Part shown: positions 38,801-44,564 of the stretch, in pieces
How the letters are laid out: each line of letters begins with the position of its first letter
How positions within the stretch are numbered: position 1 is the first letter of the stretch
Assembly: GCF_001426505.1 (NCBI RefSeq)
Contig: NZ_LMEV01000014.1
Location: forward strand, 2,066-66,065
Source: Variovorax sp. Root473
GTDB taxonomy: Bacteria; Pseudomonadota; Gammaproteobacteria; Burkholderiales; Burkholderiaceae_C
DNA length: 64,000 nucleotides
Reading direction: 5' to 3'
Notes under the pieces: generated by a model
Told to the model about the DNA's origin: nothing
The model's database searches: none
Seen by the model: the letters and a program-made list of their open reading frames with translations, nothing else
Translations under genes and position numbers: made by a program

Positions 38801-40642
38801 TTCGCCGATGCCGTGGCCGCCGGTATTCAGGTAGCCGCTCACCTCCAGCAGGCCGCCGCCGGTGTACCAGCGTTCGGTGGCATAGCCGTTGGTGCCCGCG
38901 GGCACGCGCACCAGGTAGCGGCGGTCGATCCAGACGTTGGCGTTGTTCAGGTTCTTGCTGTCGCGGTTGCCCGGTGCGTCGCGCTGCTCGTTGCCCTGGA
39001 CGTTCACTTCGATGTTGTTCGACGCCATGGCCACGCGCACGCCCACCGCACCCGCGACGTCGATGGCCGCGCGCTCGGCCAGATGAACGCGGCGCGTCGC
39101 ATTCACGTTGACCTGGCCGCCGGTGGCCAGCGTCATCGAGTCGGACTGGAACTCCACGTTGCCGGTGGACGCGATCTGCACCAGCGAGAGGTCGCGCCGG
39201 TTGTACGCGCCGTCGGAGAGGGTGGCCGATTCCTTGATTTGCGCATCGCGCTGCACGTCCAGCGCGGTGGCCTTGCTGTCGTCCAACAATACGGCGCTGA
39301 TGCTGCCGGGTGCGAGCGTGACGCGCGCATCGGCCTCGCCCGCATGGCCCGCGGCGTTCAGGTGCAGCGTGCCCCGCGTGGTGACGCTGGTGCTGGACAG
39401 CAGCACGCCCGACTGCTCGACCGTGCGGCCGGTCAGCGTGATGTCGCCGGTCAGTGCCTGGATCAGCCCCGAGTTGGAAACGCTGCCGGCGGTGCTGTCC
39501 TTGTTGCGCGCGGGCGTGACCTCGTTGCCGCGCGTGCTCGACTGCTGGTTGCTGTCGGTGCCCAGGCCCTTGCGGATCACAAAGCTGTCGCCGGCAGCGA
39601 GCGTGGTCTGCCCGCCCGGCGTGACGATGGTGCCGCGGTTGTGCGCCTCGCGCCCGGCCAGCAGCACGTAGCCCCCGCCCTCGGTCACGGTCTGCGGCTG
39701 GTGCGTGGAAATGCGCGCGCCGCGCTCCACGATCACGTCGCCCGTGGCGTTGCCGCTGGCCACGGCGGTGGCACTCGCGCTCAGGTCGTTGGCCAGCGTC
39801 GGCACGAAACCGGTGCCCAGGGCCTCGCTGTAGATGCCGCGCTTGAACTGCGCATCGGTCATGCCCACGGCGGAAGCCAGCAGGTTGCGCGTATCCACCT
39901 GGCTGCTCCCGCTGAACACGATGCCGTTGCGGTTCACCACCATCACCGTGCCGTCGGCCTGGATGCGGCCCTGGATCTGCGAGGGGCGCGCGAGCGGATC
40001 GTTCACGCGGTTGAGCACCGCCCAGCCGGGCTGCTGCGCGAATTTCAGCGTGGTGTTGCGCCCGATGTTGAAGGTCTCCCAGTTCAGGATCGCGCGCTCG
40101 CCGGTCTGCGTGACGCTCACCTGCGTGCGGCCGCCTTCTTGCGTCTGCACCGGCGCGTTGGCGTTGGCCCAGCCGGCCGAGAGGCTGGCGGTGTCCACGC
40201 GCAAGCCGCCCTCGACGAGGCCGTCGGGCACGTCCGCGCCGGTCGCAAGCGCTGCGCGCCGTGCGGCTTCCTGCGCGGCCTGCTGCGCCGCGATGCCGCG
40301 CGCGGCGAGGTTCAGGTTGCCGATCGAGCGCTGCAGTTGCTCGCTTGCGCGCTGCTGCTGTGCCTGCGGGCTGGTGAGGGCCGAGGCCGGCATGCCGTTG
40401 GGCAACCGGCCGGTGGCGGCGGCGGCGTTCTGCGCCATGTTCTTCTGCGCCATCCACGCGCTGCTGAACGCTCTTTGCGCATGCGCGCCCTGCGCCGTCG
40501 CGGCGGCGGCCAGCATCGCCACGATGGCATGCACCAGCGGCGTGAGCCGGGCCTTCGGAAAGAAGGAAGAAGAGTTCGTGTTGCGCCGGGCCACCGTGCT
40601 GCTGCTGCGTTGCATGCGGACTTCCATGGGTTCGTGTTTCAT
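26897..40642 (-). CDS. Giant FHA-like two-partner secretion exoprotein, TpsA2
   Basis: 4581 residues from ATG 40642; ATG 40615 has a better ribosome site (GGAAG) and may be the true start. The signal region ends about residue 56 (QGAHAQ). An Ala/Gln-rich helical stretch (57-145) includes ATGRLPNGMPA, also found in TpsA1. The TPS domain covers about 148-390 with NRNGIVF at 237-243. The body is a very long series of beta-helix repeats. A D-x-N-x-D-G loop near residue 3125-3140 resembles a calcium-binding loop. The C-terminal region (VKGQSVGIPVIAAVNVGAL, then RQALPSVFTVRVLGFGN) is shared with TpsA1 and resembles DUF3739. Export by the TpsB downstream is expected. Likely a surface adhesin or released protein. 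Confidence 0.95.
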   Translation of the reverse strand: MKHEPMEVRMQRSSSTVARRNTNSSSFFPKARLTPLVHAIVAMLAAAATAQGAHAQRAFSSAWMAQKNMAQNAAAATGRLPNGMPASALTSPQAQQQRASEQLQRSIGNLNLAARGIAAQQAAQEAARRAALATGADVPDGLVEGGLRVDTASLSAGWANANAPVQTQEGGRTQVSVTQTGERAILNWETFNIGRNTTLKFAQQPGWAVLNRVNDPLARPSQIQGRIQADGTVMVVNRNGIVFSGSSQVDTRNLLASAVGMTDAQFKRGIYSEALGTGFVPTLANDLSASATAVASGNATGDVIVERGARISTHQPQTVTEGGGYVLLAGREAHNRGTIVTPGGQTTLAAGDSFVIRKGLGTDSNQQSSTRGNEVTPARNKDSTAGSVSNSGLIQALTGDITLTGRTVEQSGVLLSSTSVTTRGTLHLNAAGHAGEADARVTLAPGSISAVLLDDSKATALDVQRDAQIKESATLSDGAYNRRDLSLVQIASTGNVEFQSDSMTLATGGQVNVNATRRVHLAERAAIDVAGAVGVRVAMASNNIEVNVQGNEQRDAPGNRDSKNLNNANVWIDRRYLVRVPAGTNGYATERWYTGGGLLEVSGYLNTGGHGIGEWTASGGTVAFGGGELVTRAGSAINVSGGSLDVQTGMIKQSWLTGKDGRLYNLSSAPGDMLYSGVYRGFESPHERWGQSTTEFFYNPLIGARERLENGYTVGRDAGRVIVGTTSAVLEGGVEATVFQGERQRNAPDAALDGYRQSQTAAPRAGQLVIGQLRPVFDTATGMLRDSAQAAAERIDIGAVQGIAEGLRLEDALPEELNGKMKIDAGWLNGLQLGGFKAYATGGISVDAEVAVGNGGSIALHATQVDVKANLGARGGSIALGNMVGRLKSGSNTDFIEEPVVVAPPEGYTPGVDVAAGVTLDTRGLWTNLRNNPSDIGALPYMNGGNVFISSTGDVRLHAGSAIDTSSGAAMMADASLQGGRGGDITLKSNQYDANGRGAGALLLEGELRGHGVKGGGTLTVDTGIGVAIGGGVLLNPGRLSAGEAVPVHLTLAQAFTIPAGTVLPQDFSYVANTVAPGEAMKIMPVFTATRSYTLPADWVVPAATVAWEYVYVHSKTGSIYGSGTVVPAGTELVNISGKMAPGYVVPAAAFPNGMPVPDYTATVAAGTPFARDVALAEGALLMAGNRLAADVAVKPLLVLDDSLFRSGFSRYSVSAQQGVQVAGGARIDVAMPVLRADVAAARATATGADPSVVLQRWLPPLWQEDPLKGVLTQRAGADLALNAGSIYSQAPLVVGQGAAISVDPGRTLTLTGNGQITIDGTLNAWGGRIGVLPGAFGTGNDANRPSGAANATSIWIGDGAVLDVAGRAETAVDSKGHVYGRVGKGGRIEIGAAYSVDARQVDAADAFVVLRPGARLDASGASANLDLPGRGTVEVASDGGLIALASYRGMFLDGSLRAAAGGAGAAGGTLALSLETPNYGVVGSLDLKGINVDDAVRVPRELVLAQSQGDSGLSAGLKAGEREAALTYGHARIGVDRIAGGGFDNLSLMANGLVSFDGSIDLRLGQSLRLTASAIDLAANAAPGSQVNLAAPYIRLAGSTRTQADNYIMPNPVRGSKNGGTGGGALGIPLVAEGSRLSLDAQLIDIVGVVNTGARGTIIQNVAEPLVVERKAFDQIAMRSGGDLRLSQAATFYTPGNLTLAASQIYPAMNDSGSFFVGERGGVDQYGTLVREFDPSRSLTIERIDPSAPLPAQPYSVFGSLRFAAATVNQGGVVRAPLGDITLGATAAASLTGEVNLLPGSVTSVSANGLAMPYGGTLDGLSYMHDGKDVAWKGVGNDPSVTLAAHAVNVREGAVIDLRGGGELTGTAFLGGRGGSTDARMNPLVQTTARGTFTLPGLATNPVYAIVPGAQPGYAPLVNEHGAGDPALGRQITIAAGVPGLPAGTYTLLPSTFALMPGAFRVELNGLAPNLPPSGVTAPMRNGSYAAAAQLGTANTAIRDALPTQVFVTPADTLRSYSQYNETAYADFAIAQAQRTGVPRALLERDAKSLRFDLALPERLGAISDAPALRFAGRVDYTPGEGGFGGSALLVGGYANRYEVLADGAAPTPDFKGVSVHAGALNAIGAPRLGIGGLPAVSYVDHTGTSQRANIAEFLTGAADIVLREGAVLRAGEVFLVTNTKAGGIVVEQGAGINTLGRGRAAWDSRDGFVYAPGISSVLAVSNGRLDLLAPGFSNSPDAGPGRIDIGGCASGSLCHGITQLYSEGTIAASTDQSFELRDASRYGTRNLVLSVGGINVGSEAALAGAAARNALAPGLTLNQGILDRLLRGDTSSGAPALENLVLTARDAINFHDSVELSTIDPATGRSSLERLVLGTPAIYGAGGAGALARIHTGILVWNGAANAPGLVAAGGAGSGSGRLQIDANQIEFGYGPNSRPDTVHGTDRLVLGFGEVVLNASERITANHTGSLSVYQSQGAWDDTLKGYAFTGGNLRIQTPLLTGQAGSVNRIKSGGDIVLAPPAGGGSPALSGQALADALGAELGLDAGGNLTLASRIALPSGKLTASAGRDLRLDDGAQLDLAGRRIDFFDVPKYSWGGDVILESRSGDVRQSAGSRIDISAEQNRAGKLTVLALGEGAGTVALNGAIAGASSGGYDAGGTWVPFAAGGADIRGQHIEDFAGLNRRFTDGGVFGSRSFQLKQGDLAVGDELKAREISVSVDGGRLAVNGTVDASGEQAGSIRLAARDGVTIGGTAVLDAHSRVLRADSYGQPIEAPNRAVIEIDAGSGRLVLENGARMDVRAGTEGMAQSLGTVELSAQRIGGARGDDIAIDAGGKVQIDGARAVTVNGFWTYKDAAYGTDAAADGRPYQVVNQAYLDAKHADSVAFMGNVLENGGLMNNRLAGLRAYGDAFHLRPGVAVVSATPDGDLHVDGDIDLSGHRYASVNPRTPQTGTYGSGEAGALVLRAGGNLNVYGSITDGFDTSVLQPTPSDTGWVLIKGRVPWGGDVVVPRGGMAELAEGTFFQSGRTLNYALPMQAMSLRAGTVLAATATLSEDFVLPAGTVLGGAVRDAAGNLLHAAGTVLAQAVTLRSGMRLDAGNRLPGDARVAAMTWPAGVPLPFPAGAVNDTPSPDYNGDGLPDLPANGVILAGSLRLAKGAVVPAETLVKLPGDVDFVNLRPADADGNQGRNLALAPMLAEGSQSWSMRLAAGADTQAADTRALRPRSAGSFQGQLLMADTHYGMGSGLALQAPMPGVAGQYYWMGDSLNQIGAAPGTLINLDEWGGEEAVWAINDMGLGNLVTWAPLGALPKTVPLPATQQLFSVLRTGTGDLDLLSGGDFTMNSPYGVYTAGTQARGVAAAYNLPRSRIDGTVLGADGTAYEPFVDGGAQSLYRAWYPEHGGNVLVRAQGDIRGDLIGKPTQIRDDAIGRIRSMPASNDVGNWLWRQGTGSAVAGSEGVPTAWWINFGSYLPGPSTAYNLFGTVPFMTGFTGIGTLGGGNLVLEAGGNAGMLTRRMDLGGSFVSRSTGLNLVVGSTGRVSADGRQLTLTGGGDLDVRIGGGLNPVAELRSFPITNDPTPQTIYQGGRPDLNSTFVNLRGALRMQAGSVGGIELRFDRADPEESRAYQVYTATSSIAGGGPLLVPGDAAVRIDSRGDLVLGSVADAGRVAQFNNGTPFVGEGVQRPGEGFSWFSLWTPASGIDLFSAGGNLAPSTAIVGERMRGDGQATDGRYMVPSMFRAVAASGSLYYGNSVTGAVDGSNKAVQSPVGVMLAPSPVGPQFTHAGAGQLELMAGDSIYAGGYSFTQSGADPTGLPTPFNPGFSGSLERTWFGPRKLSNVSPEALAPSVFLDTFLPGEGYQRYPLFSLQAPTASGDSVPGQQPARFYAVEGDVIGVRTGSIVYRGAGSNGGIPGALPTWYEGGGPVALRAGRDIVNSGTGLGEYEMAPVEALGWTTQVNRADASAPLKPIAMEAGSARGNLIVHNNPDDVSVVSAGRDVRYSSFYVAGPGLLEVTAGRDVYMADKGELKSIGAVVNLAPGDRSSGAGIAVAAGVGRNGPDFSAFAARYLDPANLAAAGQPLADQPGKAVMVYSDRLTLARWLQAQFGYGGDEAGASAYLASKQAEIDSAYQQSASGASGGAPNRDLQREYGLTSQLHLVNWLEARFGDGKRNGLGLRFDAASTDARAFFAALPAEQQRAFLRPVYYAELKAAGREYNAAGGPREGSYLRGREAIATLFPTHDAQGKAIERQGDLTMFSSALYYETVVNGIPTTRPKPGVKYLTKAEWIAIGSPGYDVPHYEVQDAGIHTDFGGDIRLMVPGGRTLVGVDGGFVPGEGSGVLTQGAGEIEIFSNGSILLGQSRIFTTFGGNILAWSAQGDINAGRGSKSTVVYTPQRRAYDDVGLVSLSPTTPNTGAGIATLNPLPEVPPGDIDLIAPLGTIDAGEAGIRVSGNVNLAALRVVNAENIQVKGQSVGIPVIAAVNVGALTNASAAASQAATAAQDAVQRDRAAQRQALPSVFTVRVLGFGNEGAGDAGSSDSGMRREHSGAAYDPKGVVQVLGAGALTTAQMQSLTPREQRGLKQ

Positions 40643-40699
40643 TGCTCGAGTCGATGCCGCGGAGCGCGCCCGGAAGTCGGGGGCCCGTGGTCTACCGAG

Positions 40700-40753
40700 C
40701 TATGACAGCCAGGGTGCGGGGCGACTGCACCATGTCACGAAATCTTCACGAAA
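40700..40753 (-). promoter_or_regulatory. tpsA2 promoter block
   Basis: The same 48-bp arrangement as upstream of tpsB, with CAGTCGCC and a TGTC -10-like element on the minus strand. On the plus strand TGTCACGAAATCTTCACG (from 40733) gives two half-sites 11 bases apart, as in a PhoB box but in reverse orientation. The predicted transcript start is near 40697, about 55 bases before the ATG. Confidence 0.55.
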
Positions 40754-40763
40754 GCCCGGATGC

Positions 40764-41759
40764 TCAGGCCGTCGCCTGCCCCAGCAGCACGATGCCGCCA
40801 GGCAGCTGCGTGAGCTCTGCGCCGTACACCTCGCGCACCAGCGAAGCCACGTCGTCGAGCCGGTCGATGGAAAAGCTCGCCTGCACCAGGCTGCGGCCCA
40901 ATGCCTCGCTGGTGAGAATGAGCCGGCCTCGCCGGTAGCGGTTGACCTCGGCCACCACCTGCGCGAGCGGCACCTGGTCGAACACCAGTTGCCGCCGGCG
41001 CCAGGCTGTGACCGGGCCGGTGTCCACCGGCGTGACGGGGCCCAGGCCCGCGGCGCCGTAGCGCAGCTGCCGTCCTTCGTCGAGCGACACGCGCTGCGCG
41101 CCACGGGCCACCTCGACCTGGCCCGCAATGCAGGTGACGCACACCTGGCCGTCGGTATTGCGGATGTTGAAGCGTGCGCGCACCGCCGAGACCACGCCGT
41201 CCGCAGCCGACACGGTGACGTGCGCGGAGGCCGAGGCCTGCGTCGCGATCTCGGCTTCGCCGGCCAGCAACTCGATGCCCTCGCCGCCCTCGGTGCCGCG
41301 CAGCACATTGACGCGGGTCTGCGTATTCATCTGCAGCACCACGCCATCGGCCATGGCGACCTCGCGCTGCTCGCCGGTGGCGGTGCGGTAGTCCGCGCCC
41401 CACTCGGTGACGGAGGGCCAGAGCTGCAGCGGCGGCCGCACCGCCAGGTAAGCCACCGAGGCGGCCACCGCGCCGCCCAGGAACGCACGCCGGCCTGCCA
41501 CCGGCATGCGGGTGCGCGCATTGCGTTCGTCTTGCCGGCGCAGCTGCAGTGCGGCCGGCGCCATGGCCCGCCACACCTCGCGCGCCTGGACGAACGCATT
41601 GGCATGGTTGCGGCTCTGCGCGCACCACCGCCTGAAGGCCTGTGCGTCCTCGTCCGTCACCTGGTGCGAACCGAGCCGCACGACCCAGGCCCGGGCTTCA
41701 CGTTGCAGGCGCTCCATCGCCTGGCCGTCTCCGGTTTGTTCGGATTCTTCAGCTGTCAT
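40764..41759 (-). CDS. FecR-type anti-sigma regulator 2
   Basis: 331 residues from ATG 41759, overlapping the sigma 2 gene by 11 bases. Residues 20-60 form the cytoplasmic sigma-binding part (WVVRLGSHQVTDEDAQAFRR, then WCAQSRNHANAF). The span at about 90-112 is preceded by AGRRAFLGGA, a twin-arginine-like start. The FecR domain follows (about 120-235, GEQREVAMADGVVLQMNTQT) and then the C-terminal STN-like domain (LVFDQVPLAQVVAEVNRYRR). Closely similar in layout to FecR 1. It is 121 bases upstream of tpsA2. Confidence 0.92.
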   Translation of the reverse strand: MTAEESEQTGDGQAMERLQREARAWVVRLGSHQVTDEDAQAFRRWCAQSRNHANAFVQAREVWRAMAPAALQLRRQDERNARTRMPVAGRRAFLGGAVAASVAYLAVRPPLQLWPSVTEWGADYRTATGEQREVAMADGVVLQMNTQTRVNVLRGTEGGEGIELLAGEAEIATQASASAHVTVSAADGVVSAVRARFNIRNTDGQVCVTCIAGQVEVARGAQRVSLDEGRQLRYGAAGLGPVTPVDTGPVTAWRRRQLVFDQVPLAQVVAEVNRYRRGRLILTSEALGRSLVQASFSIDRLDDVASLVREVYGAELTQLPGGIVLLGQATA

Positions 41760-42309
41760 GACGCTTAGACTGTTTTCCGGCGCCGGGACCGAAGCGCTGG
41801 ACGAAATCTCTTCCCAATCGCTCGCAGCAATGCTCCAGGCCCGCGCGCAGTTCCTTCTCGACGGTGCGCGCCGACACGCCGTAGCGCGCGGCGATGTCCT
41901 TGTGCGGCATCTCGTCCACGCGTGCGGCCAGGACGATGGCACGGCGGCGCCGCGGCAGCTCGGTCAATGCGCGCTCCAGTGCCTCCAGCTCGTTGCGGGC
42001 CTCGGCACCGCGCGCCGGGTCGGCCATCTCGTCGGCCATGTCGTAGAGCGCCTCGACCTCGCCCGCGCTCAGCAGCCGCGAGTTGCTCTTGCGCTGGTCT
42101 TCCGCCACATTGAGCGCGATGCGAAACAGGTAGGCCGAGGGATAGCGCACCGGGCTGCGCACGTTGGCGCTCTCCATGCGCAGGTAGGTCTCCTGCAGCG
42201 CGTCGTTGGCCAGGTCTTCCGAGCCGAGGCGAATCTGCAGATGCTTCCTGAACTGGGCGTAGCGCGCGAGGAACAGCGCGCGCAACGCGGCCTTGATCGA
42301 ATCGGGCAT
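41749..42309 (-). CDS. ECF sigma factor 2 (FecI-like)
   Basis: 186 residues. Region 2 shows YAQFRKHLQIRLGSEDLAND, then ALQETYLRMESA, then YPSAYLFRIALNVAEDQRK; region 4 shows LTELPRRRRAIVLAARVDE, then DIAARYGVSARTVEKELRAG. It starts 18 bases after STN2 and overlaps fecR2, so STN2-sigma2-fecR2 is one transcript. Likely targets are the duplicated blocks upstream of tpsA2 and tpsB. Confidence 0.93.
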   Translation of the reverse strand: MPDSIKAALRALFLARYAQFRKHLQIRLGSEDLANDALQETYLRMESANVRSPVRYPSAYLFRIALNVAEDQRKSNSRLLSAGEVEALYDMADEMADPARGAEARNELEALERALTELPRRRRAIVLAARVDEMPHKDIAARYGVSARTVEKELRAGLEHCCERLGRDFVQRFGPGAGKQSKRHDS

Positions 42310-42327
42310 GCCTTCGGTCCCCGGCGC

Positions 42328-43065
42328 TCAGCCCGCACGCGCGCCACGCGCGGTGCTGTAGGGCCGGCAGTCGCGCGCCGGATCGGCGCGCGGCGTGAGA
42401 AGGATGGTGACGGGCTGCGCCATGCCAGGCGGGGGTGGTGCATCCATCTCCAGCGAGCGCAGGATGGCGAGCACCGCCACATCGCGCTGCGCAAGGCCAC
42501 TGCCTTCGAGTAGGCGGGCTTCGCTCACGAGCCCCGTGGGATCGATCCATAGCCGCAGGCCTAGGCGATAGCGGCCGAAGGCATCGGGCTGCGCGATGCA
42601 GAGCACGCGCGTGATCGATGCCTGGAGCACGGCTGCATAGCCGGCCTGCGCCCGCATGGCGTCCACCGCCCCGGGGTCGCCCTTCGTTGCGCGCCCGTCG
42701 GCCAGGCCTTTCTCGGACGGCTCCGCCGGGACCGGCACGAGCGTGAAAGCATTGGTGCCGGTGTAGCGTGCAACGAGCCCGCTGCCCGCAAGCATGCGGT
42801 GCAATGCTTCGCGCGGCGCGAAGTCGCCCCGGACCGCGGCAGCCTCGCGGCCGGCCGTGAGGCTGCTGGCCACCAGCACCGAATGCCCGGTGATGCGGCC
42901 GAAGACGGCGAGGGAAATTTCCAGAGGCTGGGCTGGCAGGTCGAACCGCACGACCTCGCCATCGGAGGCGGCCTGTGCGGCGGCGAGCCGCGCGCCCATC
43001 ATCAACGCCATGACGAGGCACCAGGACAGTGTCAGGGCACCGCCCGATGCGGAAGTACGTGTCAT
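42328..43065 (-). CDS. STN-domain signalling protein with C-terminal TonB-like domain, copy 2 (VreA-like)
   Basis: 245 residues from ATG 43065, nearly the same length as copy 1. The signal peptide ends about residue 31 (ARLAAAQA). The STN domain (41-112) has RFDLPAQPLEISLAVFGRIT and ALHRMLAGSGLVARYTGTNA. After a linker, residues 142-225 form the TonB-C-like domain (RLGLRLWIDPTGLVSEARLL, then PPPPGMAQPVTILLTP). No plug or barrel is present. As the first gene of the STN2-sigma2-fecR2 set it is expected to sit in the periplasm and touch FecR2. Confidence 0.87.
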   Translation of the reverse strand: MTRTSASGGALTLSWCLVMALMMGARLAAAQAASDGEVVRFDLPAQPLEISLAVFGRITGHSVLVASSLTAGREAAAVRGDFAPREALHRMLAGSGLVARYTGTNAFTLVPVPAEPSEKGLADGRATKGDPGAVDAMRAQAGYAAVLQASITRVLCIAQPDAFGRYRLGLRLWIDPTGLVSEARLLEGSGLAQRDVAVLAILRSLEMDAPPPPGMAQPVTILLTPRADPARDCRPYSTARGARAG

Positions 43066-43132
43066 GTGGCGGGAGGTCGACAACAGGAAAGCGTTCTGGA
43101 GAGATGGGGTGCGAAGCGGCGAGGCTATCCGG

Positions 43133-43170
43133 CGCGAATGACCGACATGTGACGTTTGGTATGCATGCCA
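43133..43170 (-). promoter_or_regulatory. Shared control region of STN2 and the divergent secreted gene
   Basis: On the minus strand CGTCACATGTCGGTCATTCG (through 43135-43154) has two GTCAY half-sites exactly 11 bases apart, followed after about 5 bases by GATAGC as a possible -10. This is the layout of a PhoB-activated promoter reading into STN2. Next to it, TGGTATGCATGCCA (43157-43170) is a near-perfect palindrome. The same 16-bp core occurs upstream of STN1. Confidence 0.4.
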
Positions 43171-43247
43171 CGCAGCCGTCTTCTCTCTGACTTGCATGCG
43201 GCCTAGACTGGCGCGTTCGAGGCGGCACACAGAAGGACGGCAGGCAC

Positions 43248-43625
43248 ATGAAATTCTTGTATGGCATGGCGGCCTTGCTGGTGGGCGGGGTGTGGGGAGT
43301 CTGCGGCGTCGCAGCCGCGCAGGACTCGGCAAAGGCGACGAACGCTGGCGTGGACAGCTGTGCGGAGGTCACAGTCAACGGCGAACGCACGCCCTCCTAC
43401 GAGTGCCTCACGCAGAAGCTGCAGCCCAAGGCCCCTGCACGCGGGCCGGAGGACGCGCAACCCGGCATGGCATCGGAGGCCATCGTGCAGCGCCCCTCGA
43501 ACCAACTCGGCCTGTTCAACCGCGCGGCGACCGGACACCGCATGGGCAACACCTTCGGCACCTCGGTCTACCCGCAACGCCCGCTGCCGGTGGTGCCGGC
43601 TTCGCCGCTGATGCCGAGGCCCTGA
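43248..43625 (+). CDS. Small secreted protein of unknown function
   Basis: 125 residues. A signal peptide covers 1-24 (MKFLYGMAALLVGGVWGVCG, cleavage after VAAAQ). The mature part has two cysteines in C-A-E-V-T-V-N-G and Y-E-C-L, likely a disulfide, and the conserved-looking end RPSNQLGLFNRAATGHRMGN. No catalytic motif is seen. It is divergent from STN2 across 182 bases and probably belongs to the island. The IS481 copy begins at once after its stop, so its C-terminus (PVVPASPLMPRP) should be checked for truncation. Confidence 0.7.
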   Translation: MKFLYGMAALLVGGVWGVCGVAAAQDSAKATNAGVDSCAEVTVNGERTPSYECLTQKLQPKAPARGPEDAQPGMASEAIVQRPSNQLGLFNRAATGHRMGNTFGTSVYPQRPLPVVPASPLMPRP

Positions 43626-43630
43626 GCCTC

Positions 43631-44564
43631 GTGAACACCCATAGGCATGCCCGACTTACCTTTGCCCGCCGACTCGAGATGGTCAAGCAGATGACTTTGG
43701 AAGGCTTGGACGCCATACGCGCGGCTGCTGCGCACGGCGTCACTGCACCAACGGCCAGGAAGTGGCTCGGTCGCTATCTGGGTGGCGGACAAGCCGCCTT
43801 GGCCGATGCCTCTTCCAGACCCGCACGCTTGCCCAGGACCATCGACGCGGGCAAGGCCTTGCTCATCGTCGAACTGCGCAAACGTCGAATGCTGCACGCT
43901 CGCATTGCACGCGGCGTGGGTGTTTCGGCCTCGACAGTCAGCCGGGTGCTGGCGCGAGCAGGCATGTCCAGGCTGAGTGACTTGGAGCTTGCCGAGCCGA
44001 TCGTGCGCCACGAGCACAAGGCACCTGGTGATCTGCTGCACATCGACACCAAGAAGCTTGGGCGCATCGTGCGGCCCAGCCACCGTGTCACGGGCAACCG
44101 ACGTGACTCGGTCGATGGCGCTGGATGGGAGACGTTGTTCGTGGCCATCGACGACCACGCAAGGCTCGCGTTCACCGCCATGCACCCCGATGAGAAGCAG
44201 GCGCACGCGATCCTGTTCCTGCGCAATGCGGTGGACTATTACGCCCGCCTGGGCATCACTGTGCGAAGACTGCTGACGGACAACGCAGCGGCCTTCCGCT
44301 CGCGTGAGTTCAAGGCGACTTGCACTGAACTGGGCATCAAGCACAGCTTCACGCGACCCTACCGACCGCAGACCAACGGCAAAGCCGAGAGGTTCATCCA
44401 GTCCGCGTTGCGCGAGTGGACCTACCAGAATTCAGCTCATCGAACCGATGCCCTGGCAAGCTGGCAGCACCACTACAACTGGCACCGCCCGCACAGCGGT
44501 ATCGGAGGCCTCGCGCCCATGTCCAGAATCAAATCGTCAAGAAACAACCTCTTGACGCTTCACA
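43631..44564 (+). mobile_element. IS481-family element lacking its left end
   Basis: The right end reads CTTGACGCTTCACA up to 44564, very like the IS481 terminus, and is followed by TCTAGA (44565-44570), the NCTAGN target known for IS481. The usual 80-100 bases with the left terminal repeat before the transposase start are missing: the secreted-protein gene ends 5 bases before the GTG. No second CTAG lies within reach on the left. The copy was therefore probably fixed by a left-side deletion. Confidence 0.75.

Noticed and set aside
30446..40705. A 3419-codon open frame on the plus strand opposite tpsA2
   Set aside because: It mirrors the GC-biased codons of the minus-strand gene. Its translation is His/Arg/Ala-rich with no domain, signal or ribosome site, while the minus frame has a signal peptide, TPS domain and family C-terminus.
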